NCBI RefSeq assembly: GCF_016793705.1
Contig: NZ_JAEULO010000060.1
Location: 1-36,788, forward strand
Source: Tabrizicola sp.
GTDB lineage: Bacteria; Pseudomonadota; Alphaproteobacteria; Rhodobacterales; Rhodobacteraceae
Direction of reading: 5' to 3'
Length of the DNA: 36,788 nt
Numbering within the stretch: the first letter of the stretch is position 1; every line of letters starts with the position of its first letter. A model generated the notes under the pieces. The model saw only the letters and a program-made list of their open reading frames with translations, ran no database searches and was not told the DNA's origin. Position numbers and translations under genes: made by a program. Positions 1 to 8,145 of the stretch are shown piece after piece.

Positions 1-258
1 GGTCTCATGGCTGACGCGAACCTGTGGGTCATCGGGGTGCATGGAACGGAGTGTCGCGGCGATCTGTTCGGGCGACCAGCGGAAAGCGACAAGCCGGTGC
101 CAGACGAAGCGCCACAACGCCCCGCCCGCGACCAGCTTGCGCCGCGGCCTGCACCGCAGCCGACGCCGATCATGGGCGCGCTGGCCGGCCTGTGGACAGT
201 ACCCCGCTCCGGCCCCCGATGCGGCCCCCGCCTCTTCATCGCAACCCCCCTCCAAACC
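1..258 (-). pseudogene. IS30-family transposase remnant, N-terminally truncated, runs off the left edge
   Basis: Read on the minus strand, an open frame runs from a stop codon at 259-261 to the window edge. It encodes the diagnostic IS30 transposase stretch 'RWSPEQIAATLRSMHPDD' followed by 'RVSHET', preceded by an arginine-rich segment. In IS30 transposases this block lies between the N-terminal helix-turn-helix and the DDE catalytic domain. The helix-turn-helix region should lie upstream, but there are only 68 bp before the end of the next gene, and none of the expected sequence is there. The copy is therefore truncated at its 5' end and probably cannot make an active enzyme. The catalytic part would lie outside the window. 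The family call is confident; the inactive status is inferred from the missing N-terminus. Confidence 0.75.
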
Positions 259-308
259 TCACGTGTTGCGGTTCATTCTAGAGGAGAAGAGGGCTTCACC
301 AAGACAGA

Positions 309-326
309 GTCGGGGTAAACCCCGAC
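309..326 (-). terminator. Stop-adjacent GC palindrome at the end of the FAD monooxygenase gene
   Basis: This is a perfect hairpin (gtcggggt-aa-accccgac) that begins directly after the TAG stop of the minus-strand monooxygenase gene. With the stop codon it reads GTAGGTCGGGG-TTTA-CCCCGAC on the minus strand. There is no clear T-tract, so terminator function is inferred from position. It matches the palindromes at 27688-27737. Confidence 0.5.
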
Positions 327-1508
327 CTACCGGGTCACGTCGTGGTCGTAGAGCCAGTCGAAGCGGCTGAGCATGGTGCCGGGCGACAGGCGGCCGAGGA
401 GGCGGAGGCCGGTGTGGCCGATCATCCTTGGCAGGCCGGACAGGTGGTAGGCGCGGGCATTGGCGTTGGCAGCGGCGACGATGCGGCTGGTGCGGGGCTT
501 GCGCTTCGACTGGTAGGCGGCAAGCGCGGCGGCAGGAGTGTCATGCGTGGCCAGCGACTGCGCCAGCACCCAGGCGTCTTCGAGGCCCATCGAAGCGCCC
601 TGCGCGAGGAAGGGCAGCGTCGGGTGGGCGGCGTCGCCGAGGATCGCCACCCCGCCCTGCCCCATCGGTTTCACCCAAGCATCGGCAACCTGGTGGCGGA
701 AGAGGCCCCAGAGCCAGGGGTCCTCCACCCGGTCGAGCCAGCCGCGCACGCGGGGGGAGAAGCCCTCGAAGGCGACGCGGAGGGTGATGGCATCGTCACG
801 CAGCGTCCAGCTTTCCTCGGCCCATTTCTCGCGTTCCTCGATGGCAACGATGTTGCGGAGCGTGCCACCCCGCAGCGGATAGCTGACGAGGTGGCGACCG
901 GGGCCCATGTGGACCTCGGCCACCGGGGCCGCGCCGGGCTCGCAGGGGATCACGGCGCGCCAGGCGACCTGACGGGTGAAGAAGGGCGTCTCCGGCCCGT
1001 TCAGCGCCGCGCGGACGCAGGAATGCAGCCCGTCGGCGCCGATCAGAAGCGAGGTGTCAAGCCGCTCGCCGGTTTCCAGGGTGACGGCGGGCGCGGGACC
1101 GGAAAGGTCGACCTCGGCAACGCGGGAGAGCAGGCGAAGCGTGACGCCCGCTTCGGTCGCGCCCGTCAGCAGAAGGTCGATCAGGTCGGCGCGGTGCAGG
1201 AAATGGTAGCCTTGGCCGGGGCGGAGCCGCGCGAGGTCAAGCCGGGTCACGCCCTCGCCGGTGGGGCCGTCGATCAGCTGCACCGCATCGGCGCGCATCG
1301 AGGCGGCGTCGAGCGCCTGTTGCAGGTCGAGCCCGCGCAGGACTGCGGCCCCGTTGGGCGAGATTTGCAGGCCTGCGCCGACCTCGCGGATGGCGTCGGC
1401 CTGTTCCAGCACGGTGACGGCGGCCCCGCGCAGGGCGAGCGCGCGCGCCGCGGCAAGCCCCGCAACCCCTGCGCCGATGATGGTGACGGGCTGGCCGATC
1501 AGGCTCAT
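327..1508 (-). CDS. FAD-dependent monooxygenase (salicylate/3-hydroxybenzoate hydroxylase-like)
   Basis: A 393-residue class A flavoprotein hydroxylase, of the type that uses NAD(P)H and O2 to hydroxylate aromatic or related substrates in the cytoplasm. The N-terminal dinucleotide fold shows GAGVAG at residues 12-17. A 'GADGLHS' segment corresponds to the DG motif, and 'GDAAHPTLPFLAQGASMGLE' (about residues 288-308) is the flavin ribose/pyrophosphate-binding GD motif. Length and motif order are complete for the family. The frame stays open further upstream, but the start chosen is the ATG whose first bases overlap the stop of the preceding GFA gene (ATGA), implying translational coupling. The substrate cannot be read from sequence. 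With dksA and the GFA gene it forms a same-strand run ending at the hairpin 309-326. Confidence 0.85.
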   Translation of the reverse strand: MSLIGQPVTIIGAGVAGLAAARALALRGAAVTVLEQADAIREVGAGLQISPNGAAVLRGLDLQQALDAASMRADAVQLIDGPTGEGVTRLDLARLRPGQGYHFLHRADLIDLLLTGATEAGVTLRLLSRVAEVDLSGPAPAVTLETGERLDTSLLIGADGLHSCVRAALNGPETPFFTRQVAWRAVIPCEPGAAPVAEVHMGPGRHLVSYPLRGGTLRNIVAIEEREKWAEESWTLRDDAITLRVAFEGFSPRVRGWLDRVEDPWLWGLFRHQVADAWVKPMGQGGVAILGDAAHPTLPFLAQGASMGLEDAWVLAQSLATHDTPAAALAAYQSKRKPRTSRIVAAANANARAYHLSGLPRMIGHTGLRLLGRLSPGTMLSRFDWLYDHDVTR

Positions 1509-1918
1509 GTCGGAAACTCCCGATACTGCGGCAGGTCGTCGGTGATGTGATGCCAAGCCGCCTTGGAGCCGACGAAGATATGCGCCGTGGGGCGGATCGC
1601 GGGGGTGTCGATCAGCGTGCCCATGGCGACGTGGACCCACTGGCCTTCGCGGACCACCGAATAGAGGAGCGAGCCGCAGCTGGCGCAGTGGGTGTTGTTG
1701 GTGAGGTCGTCACCGTAGACCATCAGGCGGTCGGCACCGTGGGTGAGAGCCAGCCTGTCGCGCAGGATGCCTGCGAACGGCTTGAAGGCCGACCCGGTGG
1801 TGCGGCGGCAGTTGCCGCAATGGCAGTTGAGCGCATAGTCGAAGGCGTCTTCGACCGTGTAGCCCACCGCGCCGCAATAGCAGCCACCGGAGAGGCGTTT
1901 GTCAGACGGGCTGGACAC
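1505..1918 (-). CDS. GFA/CENP-V family zinc-binding protein
   Basis: A 137-residue protein of the GFA (glutathione-dependent formaldehyde-activating enzyme-like) family. It carries the zinc-ligand clusters CYCG (residues 13-16), 'CHCGNC' in the first third and 'CASCG' in the middle, in the order expected for this Mss4-like fold. Most members have no proven reaction; the GSH-formaldehyde role applies to one characterised protein and should not be assumed here. The start is GTG, with purine-rich ggaaagggg about 6 nt upstream and ggag abutting the codon. It begins 19 bp after dksA and overlaps the monooxygenase start by 4 bp, so it is probably the middle gene of one transcript. Confidence 0.85.
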   Translation of the reverse strand: MSSPSDKRLSGGCYCGAVGYTVEDAFDYALNCHCGNCRRTTGSAFKPFAGILRDRLALTHGADRLMVYGDDLTNNTHCASCGSLLYSVVREGQWVHVAMGTLIDTPAIRPTAHIFVGSKAAWHHITDDLPQYREFPT

Positions 1919-1937
1919 CTCCGGCCCCTTTCCTGCG

Positions 1938-2360
1938 TCAGTCGTCGCGATGCACCTTCTCGCGGCGTTCGTGCTTTTCCTGCGCTTCCAGCGTCATCGT
2001 GGCGATGGGCCGCGCATCCAACCGTTTCAGGCTGATCGGCTCGCCCGAGACTTCGCAATAGCCGAATTCGCCATTGTCGATCCGGCGCAGCGCCGCGTCG
2101 ATCTTGGCGACCAGCTTGCGCTGGCGGTCGCGGGTGCGCAGTTCCAGCGCGCGGTCGGTTTCCTCGGACGCGCGGTCGGCGATGTCGGGGACGTTGCGGG
2201 CGCTGTCTTGCAGGCTATCGATGGTCTCGGCAGACTGGTCGAGCAGCTCCTGCTTCCAGATCAGCAGTTTCCGCCGGAAATATTCCAGTTGCCGGTCGTT
2301 CATGAACGGCTCGTCCTCGGCGGGGCGGTAATCGTCGGGCAGGAAAACTTCGGCCTTCAT
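1938..2360 (-). CDS. dksA: RNA polymerase-binding transcription factor DksA
   Basis: A 140-residue DksA. This factor binds the RNA polymerase secondary channel and works with ppGpp to reset rRNA and amino-acid promoter activity. The coiled-coil tip motif D59-x-x-D62-R-A is intact, followed by the C-terminal globular domain (GEFGYCEVSGEPISLKRL). Only one of the four zinc-finger cysteines of E. coli DksA remains (C102); the other positions are S105 and, in 'TMTLEAQ', non-cysteine. Reduced-cysteine DksA is known from alphaproteobacteria, including a functional Rhodobacter sphaeroides protein. The start is placed at MKAEVFLPDDYR because aaggagag lies 8 nt upstream and relatives start there; upstream in-frame ATGs lack such a site. 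It is the first gene of the minus-strand run. Confidence 0.93.
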   Translation of the reverse strand: MKAEVFLPDDYRPAEDEPFMNDRQLEYFRRKLLIWKQELLDQSAETIDSLQDSARNVPDIADRASEETDRALELRTRDRQRKLVAKIDAALRRIDNGEFGYCEVSGEPISLKRLDARPIATMTLEAQEKHERREKVHRDD

Positions 2361-2467
2361 CGAAACTCTCTCCTTCGCGCCGGACCCTGCCGACAGGTGG
2401 GCTTCTGTCATGGCGCGCTCCTGTTGGGCGGGCGTGTATCCCATGGCCGAAGGATTGTCACTAGCGG

Positions 2468-2496
2468 TTGCGACATTATTTGGGCACAGGTAGGGT
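2468..2496 (+). promoter_or_regulatory. Candidate sigma-70 promoter of the MoxR ATPase gene
   Basis: TTGCGA (2468-2473), a 17-bp spacer and TAGGGT (2491-2496) lie 37 bp before the ATG at 2533 in the dksA/MoxR divergent region. The TTG and TA...T contacts are kept. This is pattern matching only. Confidence 0.35.
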
Positions 2497-2532
2497 TTGT
2501 GAAAGGCCAGGAAACAGAATGTTGAAAGTGCA

Positions 2533-3349
<817 letters not shown>

Positions 3350-3372
<23 letters not shown>

Positions 3373-3895
3373 CCTCGGCGTCGTGGCGGCGGCGGGCTTC
3401 CATCAGGTCTTCGGCGACGCCGGAGAGTTTGGCGGGGGGGAGTGTCGGGTAGACCGAACCGATGCCGTTCAGCTTGAGGATCAGGTCTTCGAGGATGGAG
3501 AGGGTGGAGGTCCAGCCGCCCTTGTGGCCGGTGAAGTGTTCGTCGTTCGGGAAGCCGGTCTGCAGAAAGCGCATCCGGGTGCCCTGCCCTTCCGGGGTGA
3601 AAGTCAGCGACACGATGGACTGCACACCGAATTCGGGGAAGCGGTAGGAGAACATCAGGCGTTCCTCGGGGATGATCTGGTGATAGGTGCCTTGGATCAG
3701 GTGGCTTTCGCCGTCGCGCGCCATGACAAAGCGCCAGTTGCCGCCGGGGCGGAAGTCGATCTCGCAGGTGGCAAGGTGCAGGCCCTCGGGACCCCACCAG
3801 GCGGAGACAAGCGCGGGATGCGACCAGAGGGTGAAGACGAAGGCCGGGGCAGCGGCGACATGGCGGTCGAGCGCGAGGAGGTTCGGGTGGGTCAT
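3350..3895 (-). CDS. SRPBCC/AHSA1-like domain protein (second copy)
   Basis: A 181-residue START/Bet v1-like protein of the AHSA1 (activator of Hsp90 ATPase homologue 1-like) group. Family features are the N-terminal 'VFTLWSHPALVSAWWGP', 'RPGGNWRFVM' and 'TPEGQGTRMRF' segments, which build a hydrophobic ligand pocket. The ligand is unknown. It is clearly a paralogue of the next gene upstream (same length, shared RPGG-W, GTYH, TPEG-GTR and FLQTGFP blocks), so a tandem duplication is likely. It begins with a 4-bp ATGA overlap with that gene and ends inside the 3' end of the MoxR gene. An upstream ArsR-type regulator points to stress- or ligand-controlled expression. Confidence 0.85.
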
Positions 3896-4437
3896 CTTGC
3901 GGCCTCCTGTTCCAGCCGGGCGCGGGCGGCTTCGAGGTCGCGGGCCACGCCGTCGATGTGGGTCTTCTCGGGAAGGCTTGGCCAGAGGGTGCCGACGCCG
4001 TGCATGGCAAGAAGCGCGTCGCCCATGACGCGGAGGGCATAGGGCCAGCCGCGGGCGTGTTCGAGGCGGGCCTCGGCATCGGGGAAGCCGGTTTGCAGGA
4101 AGTGGAGCCTTGTGCCCTCGCCCTCGGGCGTCAGGTCGGCGGAGATGGTGGAGAAGAAGTCGGTGCCCTGGAAGTGGTAGGAATAGACCAGGTGGCGGGG
4201 CGCCTCGACCTCGTGGTAGGTGCCGGAGACGTATTCGGTGACGGGGCCGTTGACGTTGCGCAAGGACCAGCTGCCGCCGGGGCGGAGGTCCACGGCGATG
4301 TCATGGGCGCGGAAGCCGTGGGAGGAGCCGAACCAGGAGCGGATGAGGTCTGGCCTTGTCCAGATCGCCCAGACCAGAGCCGGGGGACCGGCGAAATGGT
4401 GGGTCAGGCGGAGCGCGTTGGCGCTATTGTCGTCCAT
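3892..4437 (-). CDS. SRPBCC/AHSA1-like domain protein (first copy)
   Basis: A 181-residue AHSA1-like SRPBCC protein. Visible family blocks include 'VWAIWTRPDLIRSWFGS', 'DLRPGGSWSL', 'GTYHEVEAPRHLVYSY' and 'TPEGEGTRLHFLQTGFPD'. These proteins are small soluble ligand-binding or chaperone-like folds; no enzyme activity can be inferred. The gene overlaps the ArsR-type gene upstream by 14 bp and the second SRPBCC gene downstream by 4 bp, so the three are translated from one message. ArsR-SRPBCC pairs are a common arrangement, in which the repressor controls its own operon. Confidence 0.87.
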   Translation of the reverse strand: MDDNSANALRLTHHFAGPPALVWAIWTRPDLIRSWFGSSHGFRAHDIAVDLRPGGSWSLRNVNGPVTEYVSGTYHEVEAPRHLVYSYHFQGTDFFSTISADLTPEGEGTRLHFLQTGFPDAEARLEHARGWPYALRVMGDALLAMHGVGTLWPSLPEKTHIDGVARDLEAARARLEQEAAR

Positions 4438-4780
4438 TCTTTGCGGCCTCCTCGTTCAGGCGGGCGATGAGCGCGTCCATGCGGTCGAAGGCGCCCTCCC
4501 AGTATTTACGGTAGTGGTCGATCCAGGCCCCGGCGCGCTTCAGGCCTTCGGGTTCCAGATGCACGGGGCGGGTCTTCGCCACCCGCTCGCGGCGGATGAG
4601 GCCCGCTTCCTCCAGCACCTTCAGGTGCTTGGAGATGCCGGGCTGCGAGAGATGGTTGGCGGCGACGATGTCGTTCACCGACAGCGCCCCTTCGGCGATC
4701 TGCGCGAGGATGGCGCGGCGGGTGGGATCGGCCAGCGCGAGGAAGGTGCGGGAGAGCGGATCGTTCATTATATTTCTCAT
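4424..4780 (-). CDS. ArsR/SmtB-family winged-helix repressor
   Basis: A 118-residue ArsR-type regulator. The winged-helix region runs from 'FLALADPTRRAILAQI' through the recognition helix 'LSQPGISKHLKVLEEAGLI' to the wing 'RRERVAKTRPVHLEP'. It lacks the cysteine metal-sensing motifs of true arsenic or cadmium sensors, so it belongs to the non-metal subgroup that commonly precedes SRPBCC genes. Two ATGs are possible (4780 and 4768, MRNI- or MNDP-); neither has a strong Shine-Dalgarno. The first falls inside one of the direct repeats described at 4768-4796. It heads the operon and is probably autoregulatory. Confidence 0.88.
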   Translation of the reverse strand: MRNIMNDPLSRTFLALADPTRRAILAQIAEGALSVNDIVAANHLSQPGISKHLKVLEEAGLIRRERVAKTRPVHLEPEGLKRAGAWIDHYRKYWEGAFDRMDALIARLNEEAAKNGRQ

Positions 4781-4796
4781 AGGTTATATTTCTTAT
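4768..4796 (-). promoter_or_regulatory. Direct repeat at the ArsR promoter/start, candidate operator
   Basis: Two 13-bp copies, ttatatttctcat (4768-4780) and ttatatttcttat (4784-4796), differ at one base and are spaced 16 bp apart in an otherwise GC-rich genome. On the minus strand they contain TATAAC (4788-4783), a plausible -10 with TTCAAA 18 bp upstream. The position over the start of the repressor gene suggests an autoregulatory site. Confidence 0.4.
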
Positions 4797-5053
4797 CGGT
4801 AATTCTTTTGAAGGATTCTGGCAAGCCGAATCAGTCAGTGGCGATCCAGCCCCGGACCGGGCGCGCAAAGGTGGTGTTGGATTTGTAATATTCCGTGAGC
4901 GTCAGGGATACATCCTGCGACAAGCGGCACCTTAACCGCGAGGGATAGTGGTCGGAAAAACGGCGGTTTTTCCTGAATTGACTCCAAAGCCCCCGGAACC
5001 GGACACTTGCGCTGCCCCTGAGCTGCCCGGGGTCCTACCGGACTGGTCCTGCG

Positions 5054-6370
5054 ATGCGCCTGCCCCTGATCCTTGCCGCGCTTTCAGCGCTTGCCGCCTG
5101 TGCCCCGCCTGCGCAGGTGTCGAAGAATCGCCCGCCGGTCGAGGTGGGCGTGGGTTTCGGCGACCCCTATGCCTGGCGCGCGCTGGCGGCTCCGATGGCG
5201 GGATCGTCGCTGACGCGCGACTTCATGGACCTGACCTTCGCGATGGAGAGCGGCCGCACGCTGGAGACGTTCAGCCGGTTCGAGGGGCCGGTCACGGTGG
5301 CGATGCGGGGGCCTGCCCCGTCGACCGCCGCGAAGGATCTGGCCGCGCTGATCGCAAGGCTCAGGTCCGAGGCGGGGATCGACATCTCGCCCGCCTCCGG
5401 CCCGGCGACGATCACGGTGGAATTCGCCTCGCGCGCGGAACTGCGTCGGCTGGCGCCGACGGCGGCCTGTTTCGTGGTGCCGAACGTGTCCTCGCTGGCC
5501 GACTACCGGCGCCAGCGCGGATCGGACGCGGTGGACTGGGCCGCCGTCACCCGGCGCGAGACGGCGGCGATCTTCATTCCCGCCGACACAAGCCCGCAGG
5601 AAGTGCGCGACTGCCTGCACGAGGAGCTGGCGCAGGCGCTGGGGCCGCTGAACGATCTTTACCGGCTGTCGAACAGCGTCTTCAACGACGACAACTTCCA
5701 TTCCGTGCTGACCGATTTCGACATGGACATCCTGCGGATGACCTACTCTCCCGCGCTTGCCAGCGGGATGAGCCGCGAGGAGGTTGCCGCGCGGCTGGGC
5801 ACGGCAGCCGCCGTCGGGCCGGGCAATCCGTCCGACTGGACCCATGCGATCGAGACGGCGCTTGGCAAGACCGGGCCGCTTGCCACCCGGAAGGCGGCAG
5901 CGGAGCGGGCGCTGGCCATCGCGCAGGCGTCCGGCTGGCAGGACGGGCGGCTGGCCTTCAGCCATTTCGCCGTCGGCCGCCTGCTGGCGGGATCGGAGCC
6001 GGAGCGCGCGCTCGATGCCTTCGACCAGGCGGCGTCGATCTATGCCCGCCTGCCGGGGGGTGAATTGCAGCTGGCCCATATCGACATGCAACTGGCCGCC
6101 ATGGCGCTGGCCGGGGGGCTGGCCGAGGAGGCGGCAAGGCTGACAGACCGGGCAATGCCGGTGGTGAAGCGGCACCAGAACGCGGCGCTCCTGGCGACGC
6201 TGATGCTGATCAAGGCCGAGGCGCTGGAGAGCCTGGGCAACCCGACGGCTGCGGCGGCGCTGCGCATGGACAGCGAAGCATGGGCGCGGTATGGCTTCGG
6301 CCCTGACAGCGTGGTCAAGGCCCGGATGCGCGATATCGCGGCGGTGGCGGACCGGGCGACGAAGGGCTGA
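5054..6370 (+). CDS. DUF2927-type lipoprotein
   Basis: A 438-residue predicted lipoprotein. The N-terminus MRLPLILAALSALAAC is a signal peptide ending in a lipobox (LAAC), so residue C16 or so would be lipidated. The core matches the DUF2927 family common in Rhodobacteraceae, including 'CLHEELAQALGPLND' (H189, E190) and 'NSVFNDDNFHSVLTDFDMD'. The C-terminal third is alanine-rich and helical, like a degenerate TPR region ('AFDQAASIYARLPGGELQ'). The function is unknown. The HEE segment recalls metallopeptidase helices, but a full HExxH is not present. It lies just upstream of the membrane/VWA gene run on the same strand. The ATG was chosen because the signal peptide begins there; the ribosome site is weak. 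Confidence 0.8.
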   Translation: MRLPLILAALSALAACAPPAQVSKNRPPVEVGVGFGDPYAWRALAAPMAGSSLTRDFMDLTFAMESGRTLETFSRFEGPVTVAMRGPAPSTAAKDLAALIARLRSEAGIDISPASGPATITVEFASRAELRRLAPTAACFVVPNVSSLADYRRQRGSDAVDWAAVTRRETAAIFIPADTSPQEVRDCLHEELAQALGPLNDLYRLSNSVFNDDNFHSVLTDFDMDILRMTYSPALASGMSREEVAARLGTAAAVGPGNPSDWTHAIETALGKTGPLATRKAAAERALAIAQASGWQDGRLAFSHFAVGRLLAGSEPERALDAFDQAASIYARLPGGELQLAHIDMQLAAMALAGGLAEEAARLTDRAMPVVKRHQNAALLATLMLIKAEALESLGNPTAAAALRMDSEAWARYGFGPDSVVKARMRDIAAVADRATKG

Positions 6371-6403
6371 GGGGCCGGATGCGCGCCCCGGAAATGGGGC
6401 GCA

Positions 6404-6574
6404 ATGTTCGTGATCGGCGGTCTTCTTCTGGGGGCGATTGGCGGGGGTTTGCGGGCGAAGGCGCGCGGCGGCAGGCTGGCGGACATCCTGCTTTATGCGG
6501 CAGCCCATGCGATCATCCTTGGGCTGATCGGCCTCTTCATCACCATCTACCTCGACCGCATGCTGCGCGGGTAG
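6404..6574 (+). CDS. Small two-TM membrane protein, 56 aa
   Basis: A 56-residue frame with a glycine-rich first hydrophobic segment (MFVIGGLLLGAIGGGL), a basic loop (RAKARGGR) and a second hydrophobic helix ('AIILGLIGLFITIYL') ending DRMLRG. The alternation of hydrophobic and basic parts suggests two membrane spans with a cytoplasmic loop. It stops 3 bp before the VWA start and begins 33 bp after the DUF2927 gene, so it looks like part of the same operon. I recall similar short proteins in Rhodobacteraceae, but no function is known. The gene is short and lacks a strong Shine-Dalgarno site, so confidence is moderate. Confidence 0.65.
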   Translation: MFVIGGLLLGAIGGGLRAKARGGRLADILLYAAAHAIILGLIGLFITIYLDRMLRG

Positions 6575-6577
6575 GCC

Positions 6578-7759
6578 ATGTTCCTGCCGTTCTTCCAGAC
6601 CCTGCGGGAAGAAGGCGTGCCGGTTTCCCTGCGGGAATTCCTGGGCTTTCTGGAGGCGATGGCGGCGGGGCTGGTCATTTATGACCCGGAGGGATTCTAT
6701 CATCTCGCCCGGCTGACGCTGGTCAAGGACGAACGCCACATCGACCGGTTCGACCGCGCCTTCGCTCGGGCGTTTGCCGGGCTGGAGGGCGTGACGGCGG
6801 ATCAGGTACTGGCGGCGCTGGACCTGCCGCGCGACTGGCTGGAGAAGCTGGCCGAACGATTTCTCAGCGCAGAGGAACGGGAGGCGATCCAGGCGCTTGG
6901 CGGGTTCGACAAGCTGATGGAAACCCTGCGGCAAAGGCTCGCCGAGCAGAAGGGGCGGCATCAGGGCGGATCGAAATGGATCGGCACGGCGGGAACCTCG
7001 CCCTTCGGCGCCCATGGTTACAACCCCGAGGGCGTGCGGATCGGACAGGAGGAAAGCCGTCACCAGCGGGCCGTGAAGGTCTGGGACCGGCGCGAGTTCC
7101 GCAATCTGGACGGCGATGCCGAGATCGGCACGCGGACGATGAAGCTGGCGCTGCGCCGCTTGCGCCGCTGGGCGCGGGAGGGCGCGGCGGAGGAACTGGA
7201 CCTGGACGGCACGATCCGCGCGACCGCGGCGCAGGGGTGGCTCGACGTGCAGACAAGGGCAGAGCGGCGGAACGCGGTGAAGGTGCTGCTGCTTCTGGAC
7301 ATCGGCGGCTCGATGGACCCCCATGTCCGGGTGATGGAGGAACTGTTCACCGCCGCCAAGGCCGAGTTCCGGCATCTGGAGGTCTTCTACTTCCACAACT
7401 GTGTCTACGAGGGCCTCTGGCGCGACAACCGGCGGCGGTGGGATCACCAGACCCCGACCTGGGACGTGATCCGCACCTACGGGCCGGACTGGCGGCTGAT
7501 CCTGGTGGGAGATGCGGCGATGTCGCCCTATGAGGTGACGCATCCGGGCGGGGCGAACGAGCACTGGAACCGCGAGGCGGGCGAAGTCTGGCTGCGACGG
7601 ATAAGGGCGCAGTGGCCGCATCATCTGTGGATCAACCCGGTGGAGGAGCGGGCCTGGGGACATAGCCGCTCGACCGCGCTACTCCGGGAGATTTTCGAAG
7701 ACCGGATGGTGCCGATGACGCTGGACGGGCTGGCGCGGGGGGTGAAGGAGTTGCGATGA
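6578..7759 (+). CDS. VWA domain protein (CoxE-like), likely MoxR partner
   Basis: A 393-residue protein with a C-terminal von Willebrand A domain. The metal-ion-dependent adhesion site begins with D241-I-G-G-S245 in 'LLLLDIGGSMDPHVRVMEEL'. The N-terminal half is helical and charged, as in CoxE/YehP-like MoxR partners. In characterised systems, MoxR ATPases and VWA proteins act together in metallocentre insertion or complex remodelling. The cognate ATPase is probably that at 2533-3372. It starts 3 bp after the 56-aa membrane gene and overlaps the next gene by 4 bp (ATGA), indicating coupled translation. Confidence 0.87.
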   Translation: MFLPFFQTLREEGVPVSLREFLGFLEAMAAGLVIYDPEGFYHLARLTLVKDERHIDRFDRAFARAFAGLEGVTADQVLAALDLPRDWLEKLAERFLSAEEREAIQALGGFDKLMETLRQRLAEQKGRHQGGSKWIGTAGTSPFGAHGYNPEGVRIGQEESRHQRAVKVWDRREFRNLDGDAEIGTRTMKLALRRLRRWAREGAAEELDLDGTIRATAAQGWLDVQTRAERRNAVKVLLLLDIGGSMDPHVRVMEELFTAAKAEFRHLEVFYFHNCVYEGLWRDNRRRWDHQTPTWDVIRTYGPDWRLILVGDAAMSPYEVTHPGGANEHWNREAGEVWLRRIRAQWPHHLWINPVEERAWGHSRSTALLREIFEDRMVPMTLDGLARGVKELR

Positions 7760-8145
7760 GGCGGATGCTTTTGCTGTGGAAGGCGCGGCCGGTGCTGACC
7801 TCGGCCTTCCTCCTCGCTTGCGCGGTGACGCTGTTCTTCACGGGGCGGTTCGCTGTCTACACCGTCTACTGGGCCAGCCACCGCGAGATTCCGGTGCAGG
7901 GCTGGATGACGGTGGGCTATGTGGCGCGGTCCTGGGGGCTGGACGGGCGCGAGATCGATGCGCGGGCAGGACTGCCCCTGCCCGAGGTGAAGGGCCGCCC
8001 GCAGCCCTTGTCCGAGATCGCCGCGGAACGGGGTGTGCCGGTGTCCGAAGTGATCGCAACGGTCGAGGCGGCGGTGGCAGAGCTTCGCGCGGAGCGGGAC
8101 GCGGCGCATGACGGCAAGGACGACCGTGGAGGCGAGTCGCCATGA
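7756..8145 (+). CDS. Hypothetical single-pass membrane protein
   Basis: A 129-residue protein not recognised as a characterised family. After a basic start (MRRMLLLWKARP), residues about 13-30 form one membrane anchor (LTSAFLLACAVTLFFTG). The rest is soluble, with 'VGYVARSWGLDGREIDARAGLP' and a repeat-like 'PLSEIAAERGVPVSEVIATVE' segment, suggesting small helix-turn-helix-like folds outside or beneath the membrane. The start overlaps the VWA stop (ATGA) and its own end overlaps the DedA start (ATGA). Strict coupling suggests it works with these neighbours. Confidence 0.75.
   Translation: MRRMLLLWKARPVLTSAFLLACAVTLFFTGRFAVYTVYWASHREIPVQGWMTVGYVARSWGLDGREIDARAGLPLPEVKGRPQPLSEIAAERGVPVSEVIATVEAAVAELRAERDAAHDGKDDRGGESP

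Noticed and set aside
1-318. Plus-strand frame in the first 318 bp as a gene
   Set aside because: The same DNA on the minus strand has a clear IS30 transposase signature, and the plus frame has no motif.
4954-4973. Hairpin ggaaaaac-ggcg-gtttttcc before the DUF2927 gene as a terminator
   Set aside because: It has no following T-tract and no gene ends nearby in either direction, so it could equally be a chance dyad or a binding site.
5084-7663. Very long minus-strand open frame opposite the DUF2927 and VWA genes
   Set aside because: Its translation is rich in Arg, Pro and His with no family motif, and the plus-strand genes have clear domains. It is a frame shadow of GC-rich codon usage. Similar antisense frames opposite edd, glnE, dctM, ccmF and gyrA were dropped for the same reason.
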